Assembly (NCBI RefSeq): GCF_019218285.1
Contig: NZ_JAHUZG010000001.1
Location: forward strand, 434,001 to 498,000
Length of the DNA stretch: 64,000 nt
From: Antarctobacter sediminis
Lineage (GTDB): Bacteria; Pseudomonadota; Alphaproteobacteria; Rhodobacterales; Rhodobacteraceae
Reading direction: 5' to 3'
The position numbers were made by a program, and so were the translations under genes. This document shows, piece by piece, positions 18,105 through 27,713 of the stretch; the stretch's first letter is position 1, and every line of letters begins with the position of its first letter. Below the pieces are notes generated by a model. The model did not search any database. It saw nothing but the letters and a program-made list of their open reading frames with translations, and had not been told where the DNA came from.

Positions 18105-19073
18105 CTAGTGCAGGACAGCCGCGGCTGCGCGACCCGGTGCCACCGACGACAGGCGCGCCCGCCGCTGATCGCGCGGCGGAGTGCCGAACCGGGCGTGATA
18201 GCTGCGGGTAAAGGCCGAGGGTGAGGCGAAACCGGCGGCCAGCGCGATGTCCAGCACCGAAAGTTCGGTTTCCGAGACCAATTGCGCGGCACGGTCCAGC
18301 CTCAGGCCAAGGTAGACCTGCGCGGGCGTCTGGTTCAGCCCCTTTCGGCAGCGCAGGCGCAATTGTTTCGGGCTTAGCCCAAGTTCGGCAGCCACCCTTT
18401 CAACCGGAATCGGGTTTTCGATCCGCGCGGCCATGATGGCCATCATGCGTTCCAGCAAGGGGTCGGCGCTGACTGCCAGTTTCTGACACTCGCCGGCGTC
18501 GCGAATCCGTCCGTGCGCCAGCGCATCGGCGGTTCTGGAGGCAAGCGCCGGGCTCTGCACCCGGGCGATCCAGGCCAGCACCGCGTCCCCGGTGGCGACG
18601 CCCCCGGCTGTCGTCAGGCGCTGACGGTCAAAGGCATAAAGGTTGTCCGACAGGGCAATATCGGGGAAATCCTCCAACATACCGGGCACGGCCTCATGGT
18701 GCAGCACCGCCTCACGCCCGTTGAGGAACCCCAGTTTCGCAAGGATCATGCCGCCTGTGTCCAACCCGCCCAGTGTGGCACCCGCTGCATCCGCCCGGTT
18801 CAGGAAAGCGCGCAATCCCATCGGCAGTGACTTTAGCGGATCATAGCCTGCGCAGAGCAAGACAAGGTCGAATCCCTGTGCGCCGTGCCAGTCCGGCATG
18901 TCGCCATCTACCATTGTGCCATCCGACGCGGCGACCGGCGCGCCGCTGACAGTGCGCACGGACCATGTAAACAACGGCTGTCCCGCACTTTTGTTGGCGA
19001 CGCGCAGCACCTCGCGCGCGAAGACATATGCCAGCATCTGGAAGCCGGGAAAGAGGATCAGGCAGACATGCAT
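18105..19073 (-). CDS. GlxA-family transcriptional regulator (DJ-1/PfpI-like plus AraC domains)
   Basis: 322 residues. About 1-170 is a class I glutamine amidotransferase-like (DJ-1/PfpI) domain starting MHVCLILFPGFQMLAYVFAREVLR. The nucleophile-elbow position that holds Cys in active DJ-1 enzymes reads GLDTGG, so catalysis is not expected; this is normal for GlxA regulators. About 210-322 is an AraC helix-turn-helix pair (PVERVAAELGLSPKQLRLRCRKGL and VLDIALAAGFASPSAFTRSYHARFG). Relatives control carnitine, choline and other quaternary-amine or amino-acid genes. It is divergent from the aldolase-family gene at 19256 and probably regulates it from the shared 182-base region. Confidence 0.9.
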   Translation of the reverse strand: MHVCLILFPGFQMLAYVFAREVLRVANKSAGQPLFTWSVRTVSGAPVAASDGTMVDGDMPDWHGAQGFDLVLLCAGYDPLKSLPMGLRAFLNRADAAGATLGGLDTGGMILAKLGFLNGREAVLHHEAVPGMLEDFPDIALSDNLYAFDRQRLTTAGGVATGDAVLAWIARVQSPALASRTADALAHGRIRDAGECQKLAVSADPLLERMMAIMAARIENPIPVERVAAELGLSPKQLRLRCRKGLNQTPAQVYLGLRLDRAAQLVSETELSVLDIALAAGFASPSAFTRSYHARFGTPPRDQRRARLSSVAPGRAAAAVLH

Positions 19074-19255
19074 CTTTGGTCAGGGTCCGGGGTCACGGTG
19101 CGGTTGTGCCATGCCGAGGGTTAAGACCCGGTTGCAGGCACAGCGATCCTAGACCATCGCTTGGGCATTTTCTGCACGAAAAACGGCGCAGCAGGGCCGA
19201 TGTTGCACAGAATGTGGTGACATCCTGCGCCCAGCGGACCAACAGGAGAGCCCAG

Positions 19256-20044
19256 ATGAACATCCAGACCCCGATGCCGACAGGCCAGCGCCCGGCCAAT
19301 TGCTCTGATGCGGAATGGGAGGCGCGACAAGAGCTGGCGGCGATCTATCACGCGCTGGTGAAATACCGGCTGACCGATGTCACCAACCAGTGGCACGCCA
19401 TGCGGGTGCCCGGCGAAGACGCGCTGCTGACCCATCACTATGGTTGGATGCACGAAGAGGTGACGGCTTCGAATCTCATCAAGGTCGGGTTCGACCGGGT
19501 GAACCACACCCCGGAAAACGGCGAACCCAACCCCTCGGCCACCGAGATCGGCAAACTTTTCTTCGAGGCCGATCCAACGATGAACTGCATCATGCACATT
19601 CATACCAAGGCGATCATGGGGGTCAGCGCGCAGGCCGAAGGGGTCGGCCCCTATAGTCAGGCTTACCTGATGATCGGCGGCGGGGACGTGATCGGCTATA
19701 CCGACTACGAGTTCGAATGCACCGATGATTTCCTCACGGGCCTGCTGAAAGCGGGCCGGGACAAGAAGATGATCGTCGAAGCATGGCACGGGGCCTTTGT
19801 CTTTGGTCGCGACGCGGGCGAGGCGTTTTTCCGCAGTTTTTATCTGGATCAGGCCTGTGCCGTGCAACTGGAGGTCCAGAAATCGGCGGCAGGCGGCGCG
19901 ACGGTCCGCACGATCCCCGAGGCCGAACAGCAGCGCCACCTTGCGGATATGGCGGTAAGCGACTGGTACGGCTACGAAGGCGCGCTGGAATGGGCCGCGA
20001 TCCGGCGGCGGCTGGACGTCGAGAGCCCCGCCTACCTTGGATGA
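19256..20044 (+). CDS. Class II aldolase/adducin family protein
   Basis: 262 residues from ATG 19256, preceded by AGGAGA. The zinc-site motif of class II aldolases is visible as MHIHTKAIMGVSA, and a third His as EAWHGAF, with YTDYEFEC between. An early segment ELAAIYHALVKYRLTDVTNQWHAMRVPGEDALLTHHYG matches the adducin-head fold. Relatives include fuculose-phosphate and rhamnulose-phosphate aldolases and many proteins of unknown substrate. It lacks the clear SGN phosphate-binding motif, so a sugar-phosphate substrate is uncertain. Divergent from a GlxA-type regulator. Confidence 0.85.
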   Translation: MNIQTPMPTGQRPANCSDAEWEARQELAAIYHALVKYRLTDVTNQWHAMRVPGEDALLTHHYGWMHEEVTASNLIKVGFDRVNHTPENGEPNPSATEIGKLFFEADPTMNCIMHIHTKAIMGVSAQAEGVGPYSQAYLMIGGGDVIGYTDYEFECTDDFLTGLLKAGRDKKMIVEAWHGAFVFGRDAGEAFFRSFYLDQACAVQLEVQKSAAGGATVRTIPEAEQQRHLADMAVSDWYGYEGALEWAAIRRRLDVESPAYLG

Positions 20045-20171
20045 CAGAGGGCAACAGGGCTGGCGCGGGCACAGACCCGCGCCGCGCCATCTGGTCAAGT
20101 CGGATTGATCTGCGGTAAAGGTCGGGATAACCAGTGCTTCCCGAGCACGCAGCATCAACAAGGGGCCACCG

Positions 20172-20732
20172 ATGTCCGAAGACTTCGAACTCGATACCGA
20201 CGATCTTACGCGCCGCATGGAAGGCGCGATGTCCAATCTGCGCACCGAATTCGCTTCGTTGCGGACAGGCCGTGCCTCGGCCTCGATGCTGGAACCGGTG
20301 CAGGTGGATGCCTACGGCCAGATGACCCCGATCAACCAGGTTGGCACCGTGAACGTGCCGGAACCGCGCATGGTGACGATCAACGTCTGGGACAAGGGAC
20401 TGGTGGGCAAGGTGGAAAAGGCGATCCGCGAGTCGGGCCTTGGCATCAATCCGCAGTTGAACGGCACCATCATCATGCTGCCGATCCCCGAACTGAACGA
20501 GGAACGCCGGCGCGAACTGGGCAAAGTGGCGGGCCAATATGCCGAACACGCCCGCGTTTCGATCCGCAACGTGCGCCGCGACGGCATGGAGCAGATCAAG
20601 AAACACAAGGACAGCATGTCCGAGGATGACGCCAAGCTTTGGGAAAGCGAAGTGCAGGAGCTGACCGACACCTACATCAAGAAGGTGGACGAAGCGCTGG
20701 AAACCAAACAAGAAGAGATCATGCAGGTGTAA
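20172..20732 (+). CDS. frr: Ribosome recycling factor
   Basis: 186 residues, exactly the family length. Splits post-termination ribosomes with EF-G. Signatures include [63 protein letters not shown] and [15 protein letters not shown]. It begins the run leading to lpxB, but 256 bases with hairpins lie between it and uppS, so it may be partly a separate transcript. Confidence 0.97.
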   Translation: MSEDFELDTDDLTRRMEGAMSNLRTEFASLRTGRASASMLEPVQVDAYGQMTPINQVGTVNVPEPRMVTINVWDKGLVGKVEKAIRESGLGINPQLNGTIIMLPIPELNEERRRELGKVAGQYAEHARVSIRNVRRDGMEQIKKHKDSMSEDDAKLWESEVQELTDTYIKKVDEALETKQEEIMQV

Positions 20733-20743
20733 TTCCCGGGACC

Positions 20744-20839
20744 GCGCACGCCTTGCGCGTGCGCCCGTTGGGAAAGGCGGTGCGGGCAGGCCTGCCGCCG
20801 CTTGCAATTATCGATAGACGCGGGCCCGCGCGGCGGGCC
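20744..20839. other. Two GC hairpins between frr and uppS
   Basis: GCGCACGC (20744-20751) pairs with GCGTGCGC (20757-20764), and GGCCCGC (20823-20829) with GCGGGCC (20833-20839). Neither has a following T-run, so they may be RNA-processing or attenuation structures rather than strong terminators. The rest of the 256-base gap shows nothing else clear. Confidence 0.5.
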
Positions 20840-20988
20840 TGCCACGGCAATGCACCGCCATTGCCGCGTTCTTGCCTTTCCCGGCGGGGAAGATTGGATT
20901 AAGCACCCGCCGATACCTTTGCTTTGGATTGGCAAACATGTTGATCTAGGAACGTGAGCGCTCGCATTTCGCCTTGGAAGGGAATTTG

Positions 20989-21714
20989 ATGGCCAGACCG
21001 ATGATGGAAACTTCGGGACCCAGACATGTTGCCATCATCATGGACGGCAACGGCCGCTGGGCGACGATGCGCGGCCGTCCGCGGTTGTTTGGTCACCATG
21101 CCGGCGCGCGGCGCGTGCGCGAAGTGGTCGAAGCCTGCCCGGACTACGGGGTGAAATACCTGACCATCTTTGCCTTCTCGACCGAGAACTGGAAGCGCAC
21201 GCAGGTCGAAGTGGCCGGGCTGATGAGCCTGTTCCGCCGGTATATCATGAAAGAGATGCAGGCCTTCGTGAAGGAAAACGTCCGCGTTCGTTTCATCGGA
21301 GACCGCCCGCGGCTGGATGCGAAACTGCGCGCGCTGATGGACGAGGCCGAGGATTTCACCAAACATTGCACCGGCGTCAACCTGACCATCGCGCTGAATT
21401 ATGGCGGCCGGGACGAGGTGGCGCGCGCCGCCCAGCGGCTTGCGATGGATGTGCGGGACGGCAAGCTGGACCCTGAAGGCATCGACGTCGAAACCCTGCC
21501 GAAATACCTTGATACACACGTGCTGCCGGATCCTGACCTTGTGATCCGCACAAGTGGCGAGGCACGGATCTCGAACTTTCTGCTTTGGCAGTCAGCCTAT
21601 GCGGAATACGAGTTCATCGACACGCTCTGGCCGGATTTCACCCCGGAAGAACTGGGGCGGCTATGCGCGGCCTTTGGTGGGCGTGACCGTCGATATGGTG
21701 CCGTCAAAGCATGA
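20989..21714 (+). CDS. uppS: Undecaprenyl diphosphate synthase (cis-prenyltransferase)
   Basis: 241 residues from ATG 20989, chosen for the GGAAGGGA ribosome site 6 bases upstream. Builds the C55 lipid carrier for peptidoglycan and O-antigen. Family motifs in order: HVAIIMDGNGRWA (catalytic Asp), RLFGHHAGARRVREVV, LTIFAFSTENWKR, ALNYGGRDE, DPDLVIRTSGEARISNFLLWQSAYAE. The stop overlaps the cdsA start by 4 bases. Confidence 0.97.
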   Translation: MARPMMETSGPRHVAIIMDGNGRWATMRGRPRLFGHHAGARRVREVVEACPDYGVKYLTIFAFSTENWKRTQVEVAGLMSLFRRYIMKEMQAFVKENVRVRFIGDRPRLDAKLRALMDEAEDFTKHCTGVNLTIALNYGGRDEVARAAQRLAMDVRDGKLDPEGIDVETLPKYLDTHVLPDPDLVIRTSGEARISNFLLWQSAYAEYEFIDTLWPDFTPEELGRLCAAFGGRDRRYGAVKA

Positions 21715-22493
21715 AAGGACGCTGGCGCGATCTGCGAGCCAGGATCCTGTCGGCGATTGTCCTGATCGGGATCACGACGCTGGCGGCGGTCTCGGGGCCG
21801 TTGGGCTTTGCCCTTTGGGCATCTGTCGTGACCGGCCTGATGATCTGGGAACTGACCCGGATGGTCGGACCGCGCCACCCGGGTTTGCCGGTGGTGCTGG
21901 GTGTGATCGTGGCGCTGCTGATCTTTGGATCGGCACGGGGGATCGCGGCGCCTTGGGGCGGGACCGATCTGGGCAGCGCCGCGGTCATGGCCGCCGTTGT
22001 CGCCCTGTGCCTTGGGCTGATTGTGCGGCGCGACCGGTTGTTGACGGTTGGCTATGGCTTTGCGGTGGTTCTGACAGGCAGCATCTGTGTCGGCGTGCCG
22101 CTGTCCATGGTGCTGCTGCTGGTGGTGCTGGTGGCATTGACCGACATCGCCGGGTATTTTGCCGGGAAATCCATCGGCGGGCGCAAGTTCTGGCCTTCGG
22201 TCAGCCCCAACAAGACATGGGCCGGAATCGTGGCCGGTTGGGCCGCTGCCGGTTTGTTGGCCATCGTCCTTGTGCTGTGGTTCCGCGCGCCTTTCGGATT
22301 TGTCCTCGTGGCGCTGGCGCTCAGCTTTGCCTCGCAGATGGGCGACATCACCGAAAGTGCGCTGAAACGCAGGGCGGGGGTCAAGGACAGTTCCAACCTG
22401 ATCCCCGGCCACGGCGGTTTTCTCGACCGGCTTGACGGCGTGGTGGGTGCCTCGCTGCCCCTCGTGTTCTTCGTGCTGGTTTTCGACTTATGA
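21711..22493 (+). CDS. cdsA: Phosphatidate cytidylyltransferase
   Basis: 260 residues, polytopic, about seven to eight hydrophobic segments. Makes CDP-diacylglycerol, the branch point to phosphatidylglycerol and phosphatidylethanolamine. The C-terminal CDP-DAG synthase signature is clear: DIAGYFAGKSIGGRKFWPSVSPNKTWAG and then SQMGDITESALKRRAGVKDSSNLIPGHGGFLDRLDG. ATGA overlaps link it to uppS before and dxr after. Confidence 0.96.
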   Translation: MKGRWRDLRARILSAIVLIGITTLAAVSGPLGFALWASVVTGLMIWELTRMVGPRHPGLPVVLGVIVALLIFGSARGIAAPWGGTDLGSAAVMAAVVALCLGLIVRRDRLLTVGYGFAVVLTGSICVGVPLSMVLLLVVLVALTDIAGYFAGKSIGGRKFWPSVSPNKTWAGIVAGWAAAGLLAIVLVLWFRAPFGFVLVALALSFASQMGDITESALKRRAGVKDSSNLIPGHGGFLDRLDGVVGASLPLVFFVLVFDL

Positions 22494-23656
22494 GCCGACG
22501 CATCTCTATCTTTGGCGCCACAGGGTCGATCGGGCAAAGCACCATCGACCTGATTGCCCGCGACCGTGACGCCTATGAGGTGGTTGCCCTGACCGGCGGT
22601 GCCAATATCGACCAATTGGCGCGGGATGCGCGGGCCCTTGGTGCGGGTCTGGCCGTGACTGCCCATGAGGACCGGCTGGAGGATCTGCGGGCCGCGCTGG
22701 CGGGCAGCGGGGTCGAGGTGGCAGCCGGTCGCACCGCCTTGGTCGAGGCAGCGACACGGCCCGCGGATTGGGTCATGTCCGCCATTGTCGGCGCGGCCGG
22801 GCTGGAACCCGGATTGCGCGCCCTGCAACAAGGGGCGACGCTGGCACTGGCCAACAAGGAAAGCATGGTCTGCGCGGGCCCCCTGATGCTGGCGACAGCA
22901 CGGGAAAACAAAGCGCGGCTTTTGCCCGTGGACAGCGAGCATTCCGCCGTCTTTCAGGCCTTGATCGGTGAGGATCTGACAGCCGTCGAGCGTGTCATCA
23001 TCACCGCGTCTGGCGGGGCATTCCGGGACTGGCCGGTGGAGGATCTGGAAAAGGCCACGCCGCAACAGGCGGCCACCCATCCCAACTGGGCGATGGGGCA
23101 ACGGATCACCATCGACAGTGCGTCGATGTTCAACAAGGCGTTGGAACTGATCGAAACGCGCGAATTCTTTGGGCTGGACCCTGAGAAGATCGAGACCGTC
23201 GTGCACCCGGAATCGATGATCCACGCGCTGGTGGGGTTCAACGACGGCGCCTTGATGGCGCATGTGGGACCGCCCGACATGCGTCACGCCATCGGCTTTG
23301 CGCTGCATTACCCGGCGCGCAGGGCGCTGCCGGTCGAGCGTCTGGACCTTGTGAAGCTGGGCCAGCTTTCGTTCCGCGCCCCTTGTGAAACCCGCTGGCC
23401 GGCCTTGCGGCTGGCGCGCGAGGTCATGCAGGCGGGCGGATTGATGGGCGCGGTGTTCAACGCCGCCAAGGAATCCGCGCTGGATGCCTTCATCGCTGGG
23501 CGGATTACCTTTCCGCGCATGGCCGGCGTCGTCGAAGAGGTGCTGACCCGGCTTTCGTCCCAGGCGAGCCATAATGCTGCCGGGATTACCCTTGATATGG
23601 TCATCGCGGCAGACCATCTCGCACGGCAAGAGGCCCGTGCGGTCATGTCAGAATAA
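22490..23656 (+). CDS. dxr: 1-deoxy-D-xylulose 5-phosphate reductoisomerase
   Basis: 388 residues. Second step of the MEP isoprenoid pathway, NADPH-dependent. Visible are the nucleotide-binding GATGSIGQSTIDLI at the N-terminus, ALANKESMVCAG, PVDSEHSAVFQ (metal and substrate ligands), TASGGAFRDWP, HPNWAMGQRITIDSASMFNKALELIE and HPESMIHALVGF. The start overlaps cdsA by 4 bases. Its placement beside uppS links isoprenoid supply to its main envelope use. Confidence 0.97.
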   Translation: MSRRISIFGATGSIGQSTIDLIARDRDAYEVVALTGGANIDQLARDARALGAGLAVTAHEDRLEDLRAALAGSGVEVAAGRTALVEAATRPADWVMSAIVGAAGLEPGLRALQQGATLALANKESMVCAGPLMLATARENKARLLPVDSEHSAVFQALIGEDLTAVERVIITASGGAFRDWPVEDLEKATPQQAATHPNWAMGQRITIDSASMFNKALELIETREFFGLDPEKIETVVHPESMIHALVGFNDGALMAHVGPPDMRHAIGFALHYPARRALPVERLDLVKLGQLSFRAPCETRWPALRLAREVMQAGGLMGAVFNAAKESALDAFIAGRITFPRMAGVVEEVLTRLSSQASHNAAGITLDMVIAADHLARQEARAVMSE

Positions 23657-23676
23657 GAATTGAGTGGAGTGGCAGC

Positions 23677-25020
23677 TTGGACCCGACGACTTTGATCCCG
23701 CAATTCGGTGGCGCACTTTGGACCGTCGTGTTCTTCGTCGTCGCGCTGTCGGTGATCATCGCCGTCCATGAATATGGCCACTATATCGTCGGCAAAAAGA
23801 CCGGGATCTTCCCCGAGGTGTTTTCGCTGGGCTTCGGTCCGGTGATCTGGTCGCGGATGGACCGCGACGGCACCAAATGGCAGCTCGCCGCGATTCCCTT
23901 CGGCGGCTACGTGAAGTTTCGCGGCGATGCCAATGCCTCGGGCGGGATCGACGAGGACGCGATGGACGGGCTCGACGACGACGAACGGCGCACAACCATG
24001 GCAGGGGCGCCGCTTTGGGCGCGTGCAGCGACAGTTGCGGCGGGGCCGGTGTTCAACTTCGTTCTGTCGATCCTGATCTTTGCCGGTGTCATTATGTTCC
24101 GGGGCGAAATGACCGAACCGCTGACCGTGGGTGAACTGCGCCCGCTGCCGGTGGAACAGGAATTGCGCCCGGGTGACACGATTCTGGCCATCGAGGGCAC
24201 GCCGCTGCCCGCCGCCGACCAGGGTTCGGCGATGCAGGCCTTTTTTGACGGCCTGCCGCATCAGGCACAGCTGGACTATACCGTGCGTCGCGACGGCAGT
24301 GAGATCACCGTTGCCGGCCCTTACACCTATCCGCCAATCGCCACCCAGATCGCGCCGCGTTCGGCCGCGGGTGACGCCGGGCTGAAATCCGGCGATGTCA
24401 TCACCGCCGTCGATGGAACACCGATCTTTGCCTTTGAAGAACTGAAGGAACGGGTCGAAGGGTCCGAGGGCGCGACGCTGCAATTGACCGTGTGGCGCGA
24501 TGGCGAGGTGCTGGACAAGGAAATGACGCCGCGCCGGGTGGATGAACCGCAGGCGGATGGCGGATTTCAGACCTTCTACCGAATCGGCATCGTGGGCGGC
24601 GTGGCCTTTGACCCTGCGACGGAAACTGCGGGGATCGGGTCTGCGCTTTTGGGCGGTGTGGCGCAGGTTGGCCGCATCATCGAAGGATCCTTGTCGGGTC
24701 TTTGGCACATGGCTACGGGCGCAATCAGCACGTGCAACCTGTCCGGCCCCATCGGAATCGCGGAAACCAGCGGCGACATGGCCAGCCAGGGCACCGCGAA
24801 TTTTATCTGGTTCATTGCCGTTCTCTCCACGGCTGTGGGGCTTCTTAACCTCTTTCCCGTACCGGTTCTGGACGGCGGCCACCTTGTGTTCTACGCCTAC
24901 GAGGCCGTGTCGGGCCGTCCGCCCAGCGATCGCGCTCTCAAGGTTTTGATGTCCATCGGGCTGACTGTTGTCCTGTCCTTGATGGTCTTCGCGCTTTCGA
25001 ACGATCTGTTCTGCCCCTGA
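23677..25020 (+). CDS. rseP: RIP metalloprotease RseP (site-2 protease)
   Basis: 447 residues from a TTG at 23677, the best start: GGAG lies about 9 bases before it, no ATG is near, and it leads straight into the first membrane helix. The zinc motif HEYGH is at residues 31-35, the LDG motif is in LFPVPVLDGGHLVF near residue 400, and PDZ material lies between (about 125-290, e.g. AAGDAGLKSGDVITAVDGTPI). It cleaves anti-sigma factors and remnant signal peptides in the inner membrane. Its place before bamA is conserved in many proteobacteria. Confidence 0.95.
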   Translation: MDPTTLIPQFGGALWTVVFFVVALSVIIAVHEYGHYIVGKKTGIFPEVFSLGFGPVIWSRMDRDGTKWQLAAIPFGGYVKFRGDANASGGIDEDAMDGLDDDERRTTMAGAPLWARAATVAAGPVFNFVLSILIFAGVIMFRGEMTEPLTVGELRPLPVEQELRPGDTILAIEGTPLPAADQGSAMQAFFDGLPHQAQLDYTVRRDGSEITVAGPYTYPPIATQIAPRSAAGDAGLKSGDVITAVDGTPIFAFEELKERVEGSEGATLQLTVWRDGEVLDKEMTPRRVDEPQADGGFQTFYRIGIVGGVAFDPATETAGIGSALLGGVAQVGRIIEGSLSGLWHMATGAISTCNLSGPIGIAETSGDMASQGTANFIWFIAVLSTAVGLLNLFPVPVLDGGHLVFYAYEAVSGRPPSDRALKVLMSIGLTVVLSLMVFALSNDLFCP

Positions 25021-25104
25021 CACAATGCGGGCGGTCTCCCGCCCAACTCCTGCCTGAATCACCGGTCATACCCGTGGGTGCAAACGCAACCGAGGACCGA
25101 TTCC

Positions 25105-25236
25105 ATGACTGCGATTCAAGCGGGATACCGAAGCATGAGCCTGCTGGTCACCATCAACTGGGACCGGCTGCTGTATATCTGCACCATCGTCTTCGCCTTG
25201 TTTTTCGGGGGCTGGCTGGGCTCTGTCCTGCACTAG
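25105..25236 (+). CDS. Small single-pass membrane peptide (43 residues) between rseP and bamA
   Basis: ATG 25105 has GAGGA 8 bases upstream; the frame ends with TAG at 25234-25236. The product is 43 residues: a polar N-terminus (MTAIQAGYRS), then one hydrophobic helix at about 22-40 (YICTIVFALFFGGWLGSVL). An in-frame ATG at 25135 would give a 33-residue form. Position within the envelope operon suggests a role near BamA or RseP, or a membrane micropeptide, but there is no direct functional clue. Confidence 0.6.
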   Translation: MTAIQAGYRSMSLLVTINWDRLLYICTIVFALFFGGWLGSVLH

Positions 25237-25318
25237 TCGCTGACAGGCGACAGTCGGCCAAATTCGCGCTTCCGAGCTTTTGACAAGCAGGGGCATTCCC
25301 GATACTCACGACTCCGGG

Positions 25319-27706
25319 ATGTCAAAGTGGATTGCGAAAATGGCAAAGGTCATTTCCGCGCGTAAAGCGCTGGGTGGAGCACGAGTTTACAACGTTGCGA
25401 ATGCGACTCGGGCGGTTTGCCTGAGCTTTGCGGTCGCGATGGGGGCAGGGGTGGCCACCATCCCCGAGGTTGCCTACGCGCAAGCCTTTGTCTTCAACTC
25501 CGTCAATATCGAGGGCAATCGCCGGGTCGAACCGGGCACGATCCTGTCCTACGCGGGAATCGCGCGCGGACAGCGCGTGTCTGCCGCGGAACTGAATGAC
25601 GCTTACCAGCGCATCCTTGGCTCCGGTCTGTTCGAGACCGTCGAGATCATCCCGCAAGGGTCGCGTCTGACCATCCGCGTCGTGGAATATCCGACGATCA
25701 ACCGCATCGTTTTCGAAGGCAACCGCCGCATCAAGGATGAGGATCTGGCCCGTGCGATCCAATCGCAGTCGCGCCGCGTCTTCAGCCCGCGTGTGGCCGA
25801 GGCCGACGCCCTTGCGATCAGCCAGGCCTACGAAGTGCAGGGCCGTCTTGCCGCGCGTGTCTCGCCCAAGGTGATCCGCCGCAGCGACAACCGTGTCGAT
25901 CTGGTCTTTGAAGTCTTCGAAGGCGGCACCGCCGAAGTGGAGCGCATCGGCTTTGTCGGGAACGGCAAATATTCGGACCGCCGCCTGCGTCGCGTGCTGG
26001 ACACCAAACAGGCGGGCCTGCTGCGCGCGGTGATCCGCAAGGATACCTTCATCGAGGATCGCGTTGAGTTCGACAAACAGTTGCTGCGCGATTTCTACTC
26101 GGCCCGCGGCTATGTCGATTTTCGGATCACCGGCGTCAACGCCGAGTTGAGCCAGGAACGCGACGCCTATTTCGTGACCTTCAACGTCGAGGAAGGCCAG
26201 CAGTTCAAATTTGGCGATGTCAGCGTCACCTCCGACCTGTCGGACGTGGACTCTGAACTCTTCGCCAGCAAGGTGCGCCTGAAAAGCGGCAAGGTCTATT
26301 CTCCGACGCTGGTCGAGAACGAGATTGCCCGGCTTGAGAAACTGGCGATCAACCTTGGTCTGAACTTTGTGCGCGTCGAACCGCGCGTCACCCGCAATGA
26401 CCGGGATCTGACGCTGGATGTTGAATTCCAGCTGGTGCGTGGTGAGCGTATCTTCATCGAACGCATCGATATTGAAGGCAATACCACGACACTGGACCGG
26501 GTGATCCGCCGCCAGTTCGAGGTTGTCGAAGGCGACCCGTTCAACCCGCGCGCCATCCGCGAAAGCGCCGAACGGATCCGGGCCCTTGGCTTCTTCAACA
26601 AGGCAGACGTCGAGGCGCGTGAAGGTTCCAGCCCGCAGCAGGTTGTTGTCGACGTCGACGTCGAGGAAAAGCCCACCGGCTCGATCAGCTTTGGTGGCTC
26701 CTACTCGACAGAGAACGGTCTTGGCGCGGCCTTCTCCTTCTCCGAGCGTAACTTCCTCGGCCGCGGTCAGTCCTTCAGCTTCAAGATCAACACGGCCGCC
26801 GATGCACAGCAATACGGGCTGTCCTTCGTCGAACCGGGCCTGTTTGGCCGCGACCTGTCGCTGGGCTTTGTCCTTGGGTACAACGAAACCGACAATGACA
26901 ACGCCGATTTCGATACGGTGACGGGGGTGTTCAAACCCTTCCTCGAATTCCCCGTTGCCGAACAGGCACGGCTGCAACTGCGCTATACGCTGGACTATGG
27001 TGACATCCGCAATGCGGACTCGACCGTCGGCGGCATCATCACCTCGGAAATCGCCGAGGGTGAGCGTTTTGACAGCTCGCTGGGGTATACCTACATCTTC
27101 GACACGCAGGCGAAGGGTCTGAACCCCAACACCCGCTACCGGTTCGAATTCGGACAGGATTTTGCAGGGCTTGGCGGCGATACGACCTTTGTGAAAACCT
27201 CGGCCAAGGCCATCGCACAGACGCTGGTCTGGAACGAAGAGGTCACCCTGCGGGCCTCGATCGAAGGCGGCGCGCTGAGCTACTCCAAGGGTGATGCCCG
27301 CGTCACCGACCGGTTCCTGATCGGTCCGGACATCATGCGCGGCTTTACCACTGGCGGGATCGGCCCGCGCGAAGTCGGCACCGGCTTTGATGACTCGCTG
27401 GGCGGCAACTATTACGCCGTGGCGCGGTTCGAGGCGGAATTCCCGCTTGGCCTGCCTGAGGAATACGGCATTACCGGTGGCCTGTTCTACGACGTCGGCT
27501 CGGTCTGGGGGCTTAGCGACTCGACCAAGAGCAAAGCGACCGGAACGTTGGTTTCCACCGGGTTTGAGGCACGACATGTTGTCGGCTTCTCGATCTTCTG
27601 GCGCAGCGCCATCGGTCCTTTGCGTCTGAACTTCACCGAAGCGGTGAAGAAGAACAAATGGGACGAGCCGCAGAACTTCAACCTGACGATCTCCAGCCAA
27701 TTCTGA
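25319..27706 (+). CDS. bamA: Outer membrane protein assembly factor BamA
   Basis: About 795 residues from ATG 25319; a second ATG at 25340 and an upstream TTG are also possible because no strong ribosome site marks the start. The signal peptide is unusually long, with a basic N-region before the hydrophobic core (AVCLSFAVAMGAGVAT... ending AYAQA). Five POTRA domains follow (the first starts FVFNSVNIEGNRRVEPGTI; another IFIERIDIEGNTTTLDRVIRRQ), then the Omp85 barrel (about 430-795) with the lid-lock region FLIGPDIMRGF and a C-terminal strand ending in Phe. It inserts beta-barrel proteins into the outer membrane; BamE is encoded at 57406. Confidence 0.95.
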   Translation: MSKWIAKMAKVISARKALGGARVYNVANATRAVCLSFAVAMGAGVATIPEVAYAQAFVFNSVNIEGNRRVEPGTILSYAGIARGQRVSAAELNDAYQRILGSGLFETVEIIPQGSRLTIRVVEYPTINRIVFEGNRRIKDEDLARAIQSQSRRVFSPRVAEADALAISQAYEVQGRLAARVSPKVIRRSDNRVDLVFEVFEGGTAEVERIGFVGNGKYSDRRLRRVLDTKQAGLLRAVIRKDTFIEDRVEFDKQLLRDFYSARGYVDFRITGVNAELSQERDAYFVTFNVEEGQQFKFGDVSVTSDLSDVDSELFASKVRLKSGKVYSPTLVENEIARLEKLAINLGLNFVRVEPRVTRNDRDLTLDVEFQLVRGERIFIERIDIEGNTTTLDRVIRRQFEVVEGDPFNPRAIRESAERIRALGFFNKADVEAREGSSPQQVVVDVDVEEKPTGSISFGGSYSTENGLGAAFSFSERNFLGRGQSFSFKINTAADAQQYGLSFVEPGLFGRDLSLGFVLGYNETDNDNADFDTVTGVFKPFLEFPVAEQARLQLRYTLDYGDIRNADSTVGGIITSEIAEGERFDSSLGYTYIFDTQAKGLNPNTRYRFEFGQDFAGLGGDTTFVKTSAKAIAQTLVWNEEVTLRASIEGGALSYSKGDARVTDRFLIGPDIMRGFTTGGIGPREVGTGFDDSLGGNYYAVARFEAEFPLGLPEEYGITGGLFYDVGSVWGLSDSTKSKATGTLVSTGFEARHVVGFSIFWRSAIGPLRLNFTEAVKKNKWDEPQNFNLTISSQF

Positions 27707-27713
27707 GGCAGGC

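Noticed and set aside
25322-27700. A 792-codon open frame antisense to bamA
   Set aside because: It mirrors the codon pattern of bamA in GC-rich DNA, has no ribosome site and no protein-like domain. The same applies to long antisense frames over the ABC ATPase (8782-10179), the permease (10658-12214) and the binding protein (13543-15339).
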